The notes under the pieces were generated by a model that ran no database searches, was not told the origin of the DNA, and worked only from the letters and a program-made list of their open reading frames with translations. Made by a program: the position numbers and the translations under genes. 64,000 bases of DNA from Herbaspirillum aquaticum (GTDB lineage Bacteria > Pseudomonadota > Gammaproteobacteria > Burkholderiales > Burkholderiaceae_D), in the NCBI RefSeq assembly GCF_002213425.1, contig NZ_NJGV01000017.1, positions 1 through 64,000 on the forward strand, written 5' to 3'. How positions within the stretch are numbered: the stretch's first letter is position 1; each line of letters starts with the position of its first letter. This document shows positions 48,819 to 61,910 of the stretch, piece after piece.

Positions 48819-49383
48819 GTTTGCCTCTGAACAAGTGGTGGATAAATTTTCTTAGTTTTATGTGTGCCCTGCGAAGATGGTTCACGTCTTGCTGCGTGAT
48901 GTCATCCCGTCAAAAGCGCCGACACGATAGCACCGGCTCGCCTGGCAATCAAAGGTTTTTTTATCCGGTGAGAAAGCCGCATGGTGCGGGCCTTTGCGAC
49001 GGGGTTGCGTGCACGTTTGGTGCGTTTTGGCAGGGCCAGGGTGATCGAAAGGGGAAAAGTGACTTGCCACTGACAACGGGCTGACGCCGTCGGCCGGGCC
49101 TGATGGAGGTGGCTTGGCCGAGGGAGAGGGCGCGAACAAAAAATAAGTAAATTGCGCGGAAGAACTTGGAAGATATCACTGAATCAGAAGGCAGCAAAGC
49201 GCGACAAGCGCGGCATTGTCCTGTCTGATCGCGGCATGGCGCAGCCGCGTGAAAATCGGCGCTCTCAGGTAAGATGGTGCCGCGCACAAGTTCTTTCGAT
49301 GAATGACCGGTCCAACCGGCCGCGCCGCCCCAGCGCATTGGCTGTCAAACCGGTGCGGCGCGCGGCAATGATGGAGAACCACG
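48819..49383. other. 565-bp divergent gap between ansB and amn
   Basis: No convincing gene is seen. The overlapping frames on both strands (for example 48821-49084 and 48961-49338) are low-complexity or shadows. The AT-rich end next to ansB and the stretch around 49135-49165 (AAAAAATAAGTAAATTG) are the likely promoter regions. I see no hairpin, tRNA or repeat. Confidence 0.4.
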
Positions 49384-50886
49384 ATGTTTGCCACAGAAAA
49401 ATTCACCAACCCCGAAGCTGCCTATGCGCGCGTGCTGGAGATCTACGAACACAACACGGCCATCCTGCGCGATGCTTTCCGCCAGTTCTCCAGCGGCGAA
49501 GGGATGCCGCAGCGGGTGCGTGCCTGCTATCCCTTCGTGCGCATCACCACCGAAAAATCCACCCACACCGATACCCGCCAATCCTTCGGTTTCGTGGCCG
49601 GTCCCGGCTGCTACGAGACCACGATCACGCGCCCCAAGCTGTTCCATCAATACCTGCTGGCGCAATTCAAGCTGGTACTGCAGAACCATGAAGTGCCGCT
49701 GGAAGTGGGCGTGAGCGAGCTGCCGATCCCGGTGCACTTCGCCTTCCCCGAGGGCATCCACGTGGAAGGCAGCCTGGATCCGGAACACCTGCGCACGCTG
49801 CCCGATTACTTCGACCTGCCCGACCTGGCGACCATGGATGACCGCATCGCCAACGGCACCTATGAAGTGGACAACGGTGCCTGGCGCGAAGGGCCGCATC
49901 CGCTGGCGCTGTTCACCGGGCCGCGCATCGATTACTCGCTGCATCGGCTGCGCCACTACACGGCGACCTCGCCGGACCAGTTCCAGCGCTATGTGCTCTT
50001 CACCAACTATGCCTTCTACGTCGATGAATTCGTGCGCCTGGGCCGGCACCTGATGGAGCCGACCGATGACCCGGACGAACTGGCTTATCGCCGCCAGTAC
50101 ACCGCTTTCGTCGAGCCCGGTAATGTCACCACCTGGAGTGCCAACCAGACCGGTACGGATACCAGGCCAGTTTCCGGTGTGGCACCAGCACGGCAGCCGC
50201 AGATGCCGGCCTATCACCTGCAGCGCGCCGACGGCAGCGGCATTACCCTGGTCAACATCGGCGTGGGTCCGTCCAATGCCAAGACGGTGACCGACCACGT
50301 GGCCGTCTTGCGTCCGCATGGCTGGCTGATGCTGGGCCACTGCGCCGGTCTGTCGGCCTCGCAGCGCATGGGGGATTACGTGCTGGCGCACGCCTATGTA
50401 CGGGACGATCACGTGCTCGATGATGACCTGCCGCTGTGGGTGCCGATTCCGGCCCTGGCAGAAGTGCAGCTGGCCTTGCAGGATGCGGTGGCCAGCATCA
50501 CCCAGCTCGACGGCTATGAATTGAAGCGCATCATGCGGACCGGGACCGTGGCCTCGGTCGATGACCGCAACTGGGAACTGCGCGACCATCGCATGCCGCT
50601 GCTGCGTTTCTCGCAGAGCCGTGCCATCGCGCTGGACATGGAGAGCGCGACGGTGGCGGCCAACGGTTTCCGCTTCCGGGTGCCCTACGGCACGCTGCTG
50701 TGCGTCTCCGACAAGCCGCTGCACGGCGAGATCAAGCTGCCCGGCATGGCCAATACCTTCTATGAGCAGCGCGTGGCGCAGCACTTGCAGATCGGCATTC
50801 GCGCGCTGGAACTGTTGCGCAACAATGGCATCGAGCAGGTGCACAGCCGCAAGCTGCGCAGCTTTGCGGAGCCGGCGTTCCGCTGA
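49384..50886 (+). CDS. amn: AMP nucleosidase
   Basis: A 500-residue enzyme that hydrolyses AMP to adenine and ribose-5-phosphate, a control point of the purine pool. The N-terminal Amn-specific domain (about residues 1-165, with VRACYPFVRITTEK) is followed by a nucleoside-phosphorylase fold (about 255-500, NIGVGPSNAKTVTDHVAVL, GTVASVDDRNWEL). The length matches E. coli Amn (484). GGAGAA precedes the start. Monocistronic, with its own terminator. Confidence 0.96.
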   Translation: MFATEKFTNPEAAYARVLEIYEHNTAILRDAFRQFSSGEGMPQRVRACYPFVRITTEKSTHTDTRQSFGFVAGPGCYETTITRPKLFHQYLLAQFKLVLQNHEVPLEVGVSELPIPVHFAFPEGIHVEGSLDPEHLRTLPDYFDLPDLATMDDRIANGTYEVDNGAWREGPHPLALFTGPRIDYSLHRLRHYTATSPDQFQRYVLFTNYAFYVDEFVRLGRHLMEPTDDPDELAYRRQYTAFVEPGNVTTWSANQTGTDTRPVSGVAPARQPQMPAYHLQRADGSGITLVNIGVGPSNAKTVTDHVAVLRPHGWLMLGHCAGLSASQRMGDYVLAHAYVRDDHVLDDDLPLWVPIPALAEVQLALQDAVASITQLDGYELKRIMRTGTVASVDDRNWELRDHRMPLLRFSQSRAIALDMESATVAANGFRFRVPYGTLLCVSDKPLHGEIKLPGMANTFYEQRVAQHLQIGIRALELLRNNGIEQVHSRKLRSFAEPAFR

Positions 50887-50913
50887 TCCACATCGCTGGT
50901 TGCCGCAAGGACG

Positions 50914-50945
50914 AACGCCCGCGACAGTCGATGTCGCGGGCGTTT
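50914..50945 (+). terminator. Rho-independent terminator of amn
   Basis: ACGCCCGCGACA-GTCGA-TGTCGCGGGCGT followed by TTTT, 28 bp after the stop; partly symmetrical for the convergent MFS gene. Confidence 0.93.
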
Positions 50946-50968
50946 TTCATGCGGCGTCGAAAAGCGGG

Positions 50969-52192
50969 TCAGCGCGGCAGGCGATGCGTGATCGTCAGTC
51001 GGTAGTAAAGCGCAGCACCGATTGCCAGCGTCACGGCCGCTACGCACAGCGATGGCGTGAAGGAGCCGCTGCCATGCACCAGGGCCGTGGCCAGCGGCGG
51101 ACCGGCGATCTGGCCGATGCCGTAGGCGGCGGTCATCAGGGCCATGAGGCTGCTGGCCTGTTCGCGGCGCAGGCGGCGTGCTTCGCGCATGCCGAACAGG
51201 GTAATGGCGGTAAAGGGCAGGCCCAGCAGCAGGCAGCTCAACGCAAAGCCGGGCGCGGTGGGGAAGAGGATGGACACCAGTACCCCCGCCGCCTGCATCA
51301 GGTAAGCCCCGGTCAGCAGCAGGCGCTGGTCACCCAACACCGACAGTCGCGTGGCGCTGAAAGCGCCGGCGGCCACCGACAAGCCGAAGATGGGCCAGAA
51401 GTAATCCGGCCACACCGAGCCCGGCAGCGCCTGGCGCGCGATCACCGGCAGGAAGGTGGCGGTGATGATGTAGCCGAATCCGGCGATGCCATACGCGATC
51501 ACCTGGATCAGCACCTCACGCTTCTGGCTGGCCGACTCCGGTACCGGGGCCTGGGCTGCACCGCTGTCGTGCGGATGCACATTGAGGCCGCGCCCGGCAT
51601 CGAAGCTGAACGACTTCCACACCAATGCCGTGAGCCCCAGCGCGATCACGCCAAAGGCAATCCAGCCACCGGCCGCCAGCCAGCCGGCCGCGATCATAGG
51701 GCCGGAGAGCAGGCCGGTCAGCGCGATGCCCAGGCCGGGACCACAGAAGATCACGCCGCCCAATTCCGGACGGCCCAGCTGCGTGAGTTGCTGCAGGCAC
51801 CAGCCTGCGGTGTAGACGAAGACATAGGCGCTGGCCACGCCCGAGAGAAAGCGCATCCACAGCCAGATCCAGTCCTGGTGCAGCACGCCCATGCCCAGCG
51901 TGAGCAGGATGGTCACCACCAGCCCGGCGCGCAGCATGGCCACGCCGCGCTTGCTGCGATGGAAGGCGCACAGCATGGCGCCGGCGAAGTAGCCGAGGTA
52001 ATTGGCCGTGGCCAGCCAGCCGCCCATCTGCAGGGAGAGGCTGCCCTCATGCAGCATCATCGGCAGCAGCGGCGTGAAGGCGAAGCGGCCGATGCCCATC
52101 GCCACCGACAGGGCGATCATGCCGGACAAACAGACTTTCCAGGCCAGTGCGTCAAGGGAGGCACCGGGAGGTGTGGCGGCGGGGTGGGTCAT
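50969..52192 (-). CDS. YbfB/YjiJ-family MFS transporter
   Basis: A 407-residue 12-helix transporter. GMIALSVAMGIGRFAFTPLLPMM at the N-terminus and GGWLATANYLGYFAGAML are diagnostic for the YbfB/YjiJ group, whose substrates are poorly known (possible small-molecule export). The start at 52192 skips four extra codons. It is divergent from a LysR-type regulator, 117 bp away, which is its probable controller. Confidence 0.9.
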   Translation of the reverse strand: MTHPAATPPGASLDALAWKVCLSGMIALSVAMGIGRFAFTPLLPMMLHEGSLSLQMGGWLATANYLGYFAGAMLCAFHRSKRGVAMLRAGLVVTILLTLGMGVLHQDWIWLWMRFLSGVASAYVFVYTAGWCLQQLTQLGRPELGGVIFCGPGLGIALTGLLSGPMIAAGWLAAGGWIAFGVIALGLTALVWKSFSFDAGRGLNVHPHDSGAAQAPVPESASQKREVLIQVIAYGIAGFGYIITATFLPVIARQALPGSVWPDYFWPIFGLSVAAGAFSATRLSVLGDQRLLLTGAYLMQAAGVLVSILFPTAPGFALSCLLLGLPFTAITLFGMREARRLRREQASSLMALMTAAYGIGQIAGPPLATALVHGSGSFTPSLCVAAVTLAIGAALYYRLTITHRLPR

Positions 52193-52309
52193 GGGCGAGC
52201 GCAAAGGCGTGAGGGAAACAGGGGTCTATGCTATCGTCTTTCGGTCATTCCAAAAAATGAATAATCGGGATGACTTCATCTTGATTCGAGAACATCGACT
52301 GGAGCAGCC

Positions 52310-53173
52310 ATGGAACTGGCCGAACTGGAAATCTTCCGCACCGTCGTCGCCGAGGGCGGTGTAACCCGCGCCGCCGAACGGCTCAACCGGGTGCAGTCCA
52401 ATGTCACCACGCGCATCAAGCAACTGGAGGCGTCCGTGGGCGTGCCGCTGTTCGTGCGTGACCGCAAGCGGCTGGTGCTCACTGCATCGGGCGAAGCCCT
52501 GCTGGATTACGCCGAGCGCATCCTCGACCTGGTGCAGGAGGCGCGCGAGGTGGTGTCGCCCCAGAATCCGCGCGGCCGCTTGCGCATCGGCTCCATGGAA
52601 AGCGCTGCCGCCAGCCGCCTGCCGGCACCCCTGGCCGAATTCCACCAGCGCTGGTCGGAAGTACGGCTGGAACTCTCGACCGGCCCGACCGATGTGCTGA
52701 TGGCCGGCGTACGCACCGGCAAGCTCGATGCGGCGCTGGTGGCCGGACCCATCGAGGATGCGGCCCTGTCGGCCACGCCCCTCTACAAGGAAGAACTGAT
52801 GCTGGTGACACCGCGCAGCCATCGCCGGGTGCGCTCGCCCGAGGATGTGCAGCTCGATACTTTGATCGTCTTCGAGCAGGGCTGCGCTTATCGCCGTCAT
52901 GCCGAAAGCTGGTTCGCCGGTCCAGGACGGGGCGGGGTGCCGGTGCGCACACTGGAGCTGGCTTCCTATCACGCCATCCTCGCCTGCGTGGCGGCCGGGG
53001 CAGGGGTGGCGGTGGTGCCGCGCTCGGTGATCGCCATGCAGATGGAACCCCACGGCTTTTCCACCCATTCGCTGGGCCGCGATGGGCGGGTCACCACTTA
53101 CTTGGTCAGCCGGCGCGAACGCAGTTCGGCGTCCCTGCTGGCGCTGCGTTCTTTACTTGTGGCAAGTCTTTGA
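52310..53173 (+). CDS. LysR-type transcriptional regulator
   Basis: A 287-residue LysR protein. The winged helix covers residues 1-60 (FRTVVAEGGVTRAAERLNRVQSNVT, with the recognition helix at 30-42) and a periplasmic-binding-like effector domain about 90-287. It is divergent from the YbfB/YjiJ transporter, a standard regulator-target layout. Just 12 bp after its stop lies a short ORF with a hairpin pair (53186-53369). Confidence 0.93.
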   Translation: MELAELEIFRTVVAEGGVTRAAERLNRVQSNVTTRIKQLEASVGVPLFVRDRKRLVLTASGEALLDYAERILDLVQEAREVVSPQNPRGRLRIGSMESAAASRLPAPLAEFHQRWSEVRLELSTGPTDVLMAGVRTGKLDAALVAGPIEDAALSATPLYKEELMLVTPRSHRRVRSPEDVQLDTLIVFEQGCAYRRHAESWFAGPGRGGVPVRTLELASYHAILACVAAGAGVAVVPRSVIAMQMEPHGFSTHSLGRDGRVTTYLVSRRERSSASLLALRSLLVASL

Positions 53174-53185
53174 TATATTGGATTC

Positions 53186-53305
53186 ATGCAGGATCGCTTT
53201 GATATGCATCCTTCTGCACAAAATATGTTCGCAGCTGCAGCATATGAAGAGGGTGTAACCATTTGTAAAAACGGCTGCGACGGGTGGGGTATTTCCCTAT
53301 ATTGA
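53186..53305 (+). CDS. Candidate 39-residue peptide, unknown
   Basis: A short frame of 39 codons starting MQDRFDMHPS and ending TICKNGCDGWGISLY. It starts 12 bp after the LysR stop with only a weak GGA upstream; internal ATGs at 53204 and 53225 are alternatives. It has no hydrophobic helix, two Cys four residues apart and a Gly/aromatic tail, resembling a leader or precursor peptide only in general form. No modifying enzyme is adjacent. It is included because it is followed at once by a C-rich hairpin and a strong terminator, i.e. a self-contained transcript end. It may be fortuitous. Confidence 0.35.
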   Translation: MQDRFDMHPSAQNMFAAAAYEEGVTICKNGCDGWGISLY

Positions 53306-53315
53306 AGTTCCCCCT

Positions 53316-53369
53316 CCATTCTCCCCCCCGAGAATGGGATTTACCCCACGGCTCGCAAGGGACGTGGGG
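53316..53369 (+). ncRNA. C-rich hairpin plus terminator: possible 3' small RNA
   Basis: Hairpin 1 is CCATTCTC-CCCCCC-GAGAATGG (53316-53337), preceded by unpaired TTCCCCCTCC. Hairpin 2 is ACCCCACG with its complement CGTGGGGT around a 12-nt loop and is followed by TTTTT (about 53343-53373). Exposed CCCCUCC/CCCCCC loops are the kind of sequence that anti-Shine-Dalgarno small RNAs use. It lies between two LysR genes in the 387-bp gap at 53174-53560, whose remainder shows nothing. Confidence 0.45.
53344..53369 (+). terminator. Rho-independent terminator after LysR and the short ORF
   Basis: CCCCACG-(12 nt)-CGTGGGG followed by TTTTTCTTTT. It is convergent with the NhaR-like gene. Confidence 0.85.
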
Positions 53370-53560
53370 TTTTTCTTTTGTTCTGCGTCTTTCTTCCCAC
53401 TTCACAGCTGTCTTTTCCCGTCATTTACGACAGGCTGCCGCATGAAAGCACAGGTCGTGTGGAATGATGAGTAGATATGTACCAAGGTGCATATATTTTG
53501 ATGTTTTTCACATCACACCCGTTGCTCATGGAATTGCCTGTTGGTAACCCTGCGAGTGAC

Positions 53561-54499
53561 TTATTGTTCGCCCTTGGCACGCGTTGACGGGGCTGCGCTG
53601 CCGACGATGAGGTTGCCGCGCGCCGCCGTCTGGATCGCCAGGACGGCAGGGTGGCTGAGCCTGCGCTCGACCGAAATGGCATAGAACTGCTCGCGGATGG
53701 CCTCGGTCTTGCCGATTTCCACCAGGCCGTATTGCTTGCGGATCTGTGCGGCAATGGCCGTAGGGGCGGCGAAAATCCCGGCACCGGCGTCGCCGAAGGC
53801 CAGCAGCAGGGCGCCGTCGTCGAATTCACCGGTGATGCGGGGGCGGATGCCTTCTCTCTCGAACCAGCGCAACAGGCGCGGACGTACCGCTGCATCTTCG
53901 CCCGGCATCAGGAAGGGCGCGGCATCCAGGCTCTGCGGAAACCCCTTGCGGTAGCGCCTGGCCAATTCGGGCGTGGCAAAAAAGCTGGTATCGCATTCGC
54001 CCAGCTGGTGGTGGTAGCCGCGCACGTCCACATTGGGCGGCATGGGGCTGTCGGCGATGATGATGTCCAGTTTGTGGATGGCGAGGTCGGCCAGCAGCAC
54101 GTCCAGCTTGCCTTCGCGGCAGATGATGCGGATCGGGTCCTGCATCGCCAGTGCACTCTCCAGCAGCAGGTAGGCAATCGCCTTGGGCACGGCATCGGCC
54201 ACGCCCACGCGCAGCTGCAGCGTGCGTCCACCGGGGCGCAGGCGCAGCGCTTCTTCCAGTTCCTCGCCCAGGCTGAAGATGCGTTCGGCATAGTCGAACA
54301 CCATGCGGCCTTCATCGTTGAGTTCCAGCCGCCGTCCCACACGCTTGAAGAGCTTGTAGCCCAGGGATTCCTCGAACAGGCTGATCTGGCCGCTGATGGT
54401 CTGGGCCGTCAGGTGCAGCCGTTCGCTGGCGCGCGCCACGCCGCCAGTCTTGGCCACCGTCCAGAAATAATGGAGATGCTTGTAGTTGAGGCTGGCCAT
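53561..54499 (-). CDS. LysR-family regulator of the NhaR type
   Basis: A 312-residue LysR regulator. The N-terminus (MASLNYKHLHYFWTVAKTGG, ASERLHLTAQTISGQISLFE) is diagnostic of NhaR, which activates the sodium/proton antiporter nhaA and stress genes in response to sodium. No nhaA is next to it here. It is divergent from the zinc-ribbon/TerC pair. The start at 54499 is the family norm; a further 14 codons upstream are possible. Confidence 0.9.
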   Translation of the reverse strand: MASLNYKHLHYFWTVAKTGGVARASERLHLTAQTISGQISLFEESLGYKLFKRVGRRLELNDEGRMVFDYAERIFSLGEELEEALRLRPGGRTLQLRVGVADAVPKAIAYLLLESALAMQDPIRIICREGKLDVLLADLAIHKLDIIIADSPMPPNVDVRGYHHQLGECDTSFFATPELARRYRKGFPQSLDAAPFLMPGEDAAVRPRLLRWFEREGIRPRITGEFDDGALLLAFGDAGAGIFAAPTAIAAQIRKQYGLVEIGKTEAIREQFYAISVERRLSHPAVLAIQTAARGNLIVGSAAPSTRAKGEQ

Positions 54500-54665
54500 G
54501 GCAATCATCCTTGTCTGAATACTTCGGTTTTTCCGAAGCATTATCTCAAAATATTCGAATTTTCATTCATCATGGTTTCGCCTAAAGTGACGCCTTGTCC
54601 GGTAGTGATCTTGGGTTGCCAGCGTGCCGGGCATCGTTGCCAAACCTGACTTTGAGGAGAGCCTG

Positions 54666-54965
54666 ATGAAATGTCCTGTCTGCACATCTCACAACCTGCT
54701 GATCTCGGAACGCCAGGGCATCGAGATTGATTACTGCCCGCAATGCCGTGGCGTGTGGCTGGATCGCGGCGAGCTGGACAAGCTGATCGAACGTTCCGCC
54801 GCCAGCCAGGCGGGCGCACCGGTGCCGGTGCAGGCGGCGCGGGCGCATACGCCACCGATGCCGCCGCAGGCAGGGTACGATCCCCGCTACGGCCATGGTG
54901 GCCATGGATATGACTACAAACGCAAGAAAAAGGGCTTCCTGGGCGAGATCTTCGACTTCGATTGA
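54666..54965 (+). CDS. Zinc-ribbon (TFIIB-type zf) protein
   Basis: A 99-residue protein. A N-terminal zinc ribbon has two CPxC knuckles (MKCPVCTSHNL and DYCPQCRGVWLDRGELDKLIE), followed by a Pro/His/Gly/Tyr-rich linker and a Lys-rich end (YKRKKKGFLGEIFDFD). The family is often found next to membrane-protein genes; function unknown. A GAGGAGAGCC ribbon-proximal Shine-Dalgarno precedes the ATG. It lies 81 bp upstream of terC on the same strand. Confidence 0.9.
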   Translation: MKCPVCTSHNLLISERQGIEIDYCPQCRGVWLDRGELDKLIERSAASQAGAPVPVQAARAHTPPMPPQAGYDPRYGHGGHGYDYKRKKKGFLGEIFDFD

Positions 54966-55046
54966 AGATTTATTCCAGGAACCGATAAGCGATAAGCGAT
55001 AACCGAACCCGCCGCCGGCGGTTGAACAAGAAGAGAGAGGTCTGAC

Positions 55047-56024
55047 GTGAATGGCGTAGAGAGTTTCGCAAGCCTGCCCATGTGGATAGGTTTCATTGTC
55101 TTCGTGCTGGGGATGCTGGCCGTGGACATGTTTGCCCTGGGTGGCCGCAACGCCCACCGGGTGTCGCCCAAGGAGGCCCTGGGCTGGTCGGTGGTGTGGG
55201 TGTCGCTGGCCTTCCTGTTTGCCGGCCTGATGTGGTGGTACCTCGATGCCAACGTCGGCCGCGAGTTCGCCAACCAGAAGGGGGCCGAGTTCCTCTCCGG
55301 CTACCTGATCGAGAAGGCGCTGTCGGTCGACAACATCTTCGTGTTCCTGATGATCTTCAGCTACTTCGCCGTACCGGCTGAAATGCAGCGCCGCGTCCTG
55401 CTGTACGGGGTCATCGGCGCCATCGTCATGCGCGCCGTGATGATCCTGCTGGGTGCATGGATGATCGCGCAGTTCAGCTGGATCCTGTATGTGTTCGGCG
55501 CCTTCCTGGTCTTTACCGGCGTGAAGATGCTGATCTTTGCCGACAAGGAAGCCGACCTGGGTGACAACCCGCTGCTGCGCTGGCTGCGTGGTCACATGAA
55601 GATCAGTGACAACTATGACGGCGAAAACTTCACCACCCGCATCAATGGTGTGCGCTATTTCACCCCGCTGATGCTGGTGCTGCTGCTGATCGAAATTTCC
55701 GATGTGATCTTCGCGGTGGACAGCATCCCGGCGATCTTCGCCATCACCAAGGATCCGTTCATCGTCTTCACCTCGAACATGTTCGCCATCATGGGCCTGC
55801 GTGCGCTGTACTTCCTGCTGGCTGATTCGGCAGAGCGCTTCCACCTGCTCAAGTATGGCCTGGCCCTGGTGCTGCTGTTCGTGGGCTTCAAGATGCTGGC
55901 GTCCTACTGGTTCCACGTGCCGGTGCTGGTCTCGCTGTCCATCGTCGGTGCCATCCTGGTGATCTCCATCATCGCCAGCCTGGTGTTGACCAAGGGCAAG
56001 GAAAAGGAAACCACCGCGGGTTAA
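55047..56024 (+). CDS. TerC/Alx-family integral membrane protein
   Basis: A 325-residue membrane protein with about nine helices. The acidic motif segments EKALSVDNIFVFLMIF and LLIEISDVIFAVDSIPAIFA are diagnostic of TerC/Alx, implicated in manganese export (Alx/MntX-like) and tellurite resistance. It uses a GTG start with AGAGAGAGG six bases upstream. The 81-bp leader is too short for the Mn-sensing riboswitch known in front of alx/mntP, and I see none. Confidence 0.95.
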   Translation: MNGVESFASLPMWIGFIVFVLGMLAVDMFALGGRNAHRVSPKEALGWSVVWVSLAFLFAGLMWWYLDANVGREFANQKGAEFLSGYLIEKALSVDNIFVFLMIFSYFAVPAEMQRRVLLYGVIGAIVMRAVMILLGAWMIAQFSWILYVFGAFLVFTGVKMLIFADKEADLGDNPLLRWLRGHMKISDNYDGENFTTRINGVRYFTPLMLVLLLIEISDVIFAVDSIPAIFAITKDPFIVFTSNMFAIMGLRALYFLLADSAERFHLLKYGLALVLLFVGFKMLASYWFHVPVLVSLSIVGAILVISIIASLVLTKGKEKETTAG

Positions 56025-56065
56025 GCGGATTTGATGGACATGTGAACAATTCAACGTGGGGTTTG

Positions 56066-56097
56066 ACCGGCTGGAGCGATCTGGCCGGTTTTTTTAT
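56066..56097 (+). terminator. Rho-independent terminator of the TerC gene
   Basis: ACCGGCTGGA-GCGA-TCTGGCCGGT (with G-U pairs) followed by TTTTTTT. Confidence 0.85.
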
Positions 56098-56147
56098 GCC
56101 CAACTGAACAATCAGGATAAACGATGCAATTTCGGCATCGTGTGTTT

Positions 56148-57051
56148 ATTGGGGACGGAGTGCATTAGAATGTCCGCTCCCATTCTTCAGGTTTGCAGCG
56201 TCTGCCATGGCCCGCCTTCCCCGACTCGTCGTTCCGCACCAGCCGCATCACATCATCCAGCGTGGCCATGATGGCCTGGTCATTTTCCGTGCTGCCGATG
56301 ATCATCTGGCTTTCCTCGGCTGGCTCAAGGATGCCGCGCGGCAATTCAAGGTGGCCGTGCATGCCTATGTGCTGATGCCGGATCACCTGCACCTGCTGGC
56401 CACCCCGTCCGACGACCAGGGCCTGGCACGGATGATGCAATGGATAGGGCGCCACTACGTCCCGTATTTCAACCAGAAGCATGGACGCAGCGGCACGCTG
56501 TGGCAGGGGCGCTACCGCGCCACCGTCATCGACGCCGAGCTCTACCTGCTGGCCGTATGCCGCTACATCGAGCTCAACCCCGTGCGCAATGGCCTGGCGG
56601 CCAGCCCCGGGGAGTATCCGTGGTCCAGCTACATGCATCACATCGGCGCCAAGCAGGATGGCCTGATTACCGACCATCCCCAATATTGGTCGATTGGCAA
56701 CACTCCTTTCGACCGCGAGATCGCCTATCGCCAGCTCACCGAAGAGGGCTTGGCGCGCGCCGAAGTGGAGCGCATCACCGATGCCACGCTCAAGGGTTGG
56801 GCGCTGGGCTCGGAGGATTTCAAGCAGGGGCTGGAGCGCCAGACGCATCGGCGCGTCAGTCCGGCCAAGCGTGGTCGGCCCGCCATCGTTCGCGTGGCGG
56901 GCGAGGCGGATGAAGTATCCGCCCGGCAAGAATCGTAAGGTTTCAAAAATAAGTCTTTGCAATCAAGGACTTGAATCTGCATTCCTTTACTCTGTCCCTA
57001 TTAGAAAAATCCTGAAAATCTTGGGGATTTAAATTGCACTCAGACCCTAAT
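56148..57051 (+). mobile_element. RAYT unit with imperfect inverted ends
   Basis: The transposase gene is bracketed by related 19-20 bp sequences in inverse orientation. The left is ATTGGGGACGGAGTGCATT (56148-56166); the right, read in reverse, is ATTAGGGTCTGAGTGCAATT (57032-57051). They match at about 16 of 19 aligned bases. A perfect 7-bp hairpin ACGATGC/GCATCGT lies just outside the left end (56121-56141). Such flanking motifs accompany single-copy REP-associated tyrosine transposases. Confidence 0.6.
56207..56938 (+). CDS. REP-associated tyrosine transposase (RAYT)
   Basis: A 243-residue IS200-like Y1 transposase. It shows the metal-binding HUH motif in MPDHLHLLATP (about residues 60-70) and the catalytic Tyr region in AVCRYIELNPVRNGLAASP (about 118-136), with the RAYT-typical start MARLPRLVVPHQPHHIIQRG. 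The enzyme cuts and rejoins single-stranded hairpin (REP) DNA and is usually domesticated and single-copy. The coding region appears intact. It sits between the TerC gene and gltB. Confidence 0.93.
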   Translation: MARLPRLVVPHQPHHIIQRGHDGLVIFRAADDHLAFLGWLKDAARQFKVAVHAYVLMPDHLHLLATPSDDQGLARMMQWIGRHYVPYFNQKHGRSGTLWQGRYRATVIDAELYLLAVCRYIELNPVRNGLAASPGEYPWSSYMHHIGAKQDGLITDHPQYWSIGNTPFDREIAYRQLTEEGLARAEVERITDATLKGWALGSEDFKQGLERQTHRRVSPAKRGRPAIVRVAGEADEVSARQES

Positions 57052-57059
57052 TATTTTTA

Positions 57060-57088
57060 TTGAACTATTGGGTGCAGTGCACTATTCT
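57060..57088 (+). promoter_or_regulatory. Predicted sigma-70 promoter of gltBD
   Basis: A -35 TTGAAC (57060-57065) and -10 TATTCT (57083-57088), 17 bp apart, with an AT-rich upstream flank. The spacer contains a perfect palindrome GTGCA-G-TGCAC (57072-57082), a possible regulator site. The predicted start near 57095 leaves a leader of about 30 nt. The right end of the RAYT unit lies only 9 bp upstream. Confidence 0.6.
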
Positions 57089-57123
57089 TCAAATCCTTAC
57101 TGTCAATGTGGTGGAGTTCCGTT

Positions 57124-61800
<4,677 letters not shown>

Positions 61801-61910
61801 TTTTCAGCCAGGCATCGATCGGACTAATCAATCAAGCACGCCGGCGGGCGTGGCGCCACCCAGAGTGAGAGCGCAGCCCGCCGCATCCTTAGCGAGAATG
61901 TGAGAGGAAA

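Noticed and set aside
54966-55046. Manganese/pH riboswitch in front of the TerC gene
   Set aside because: The leader is about 80 nt and shows no yybP-ykoY-like paired arms, so I do not claim one.
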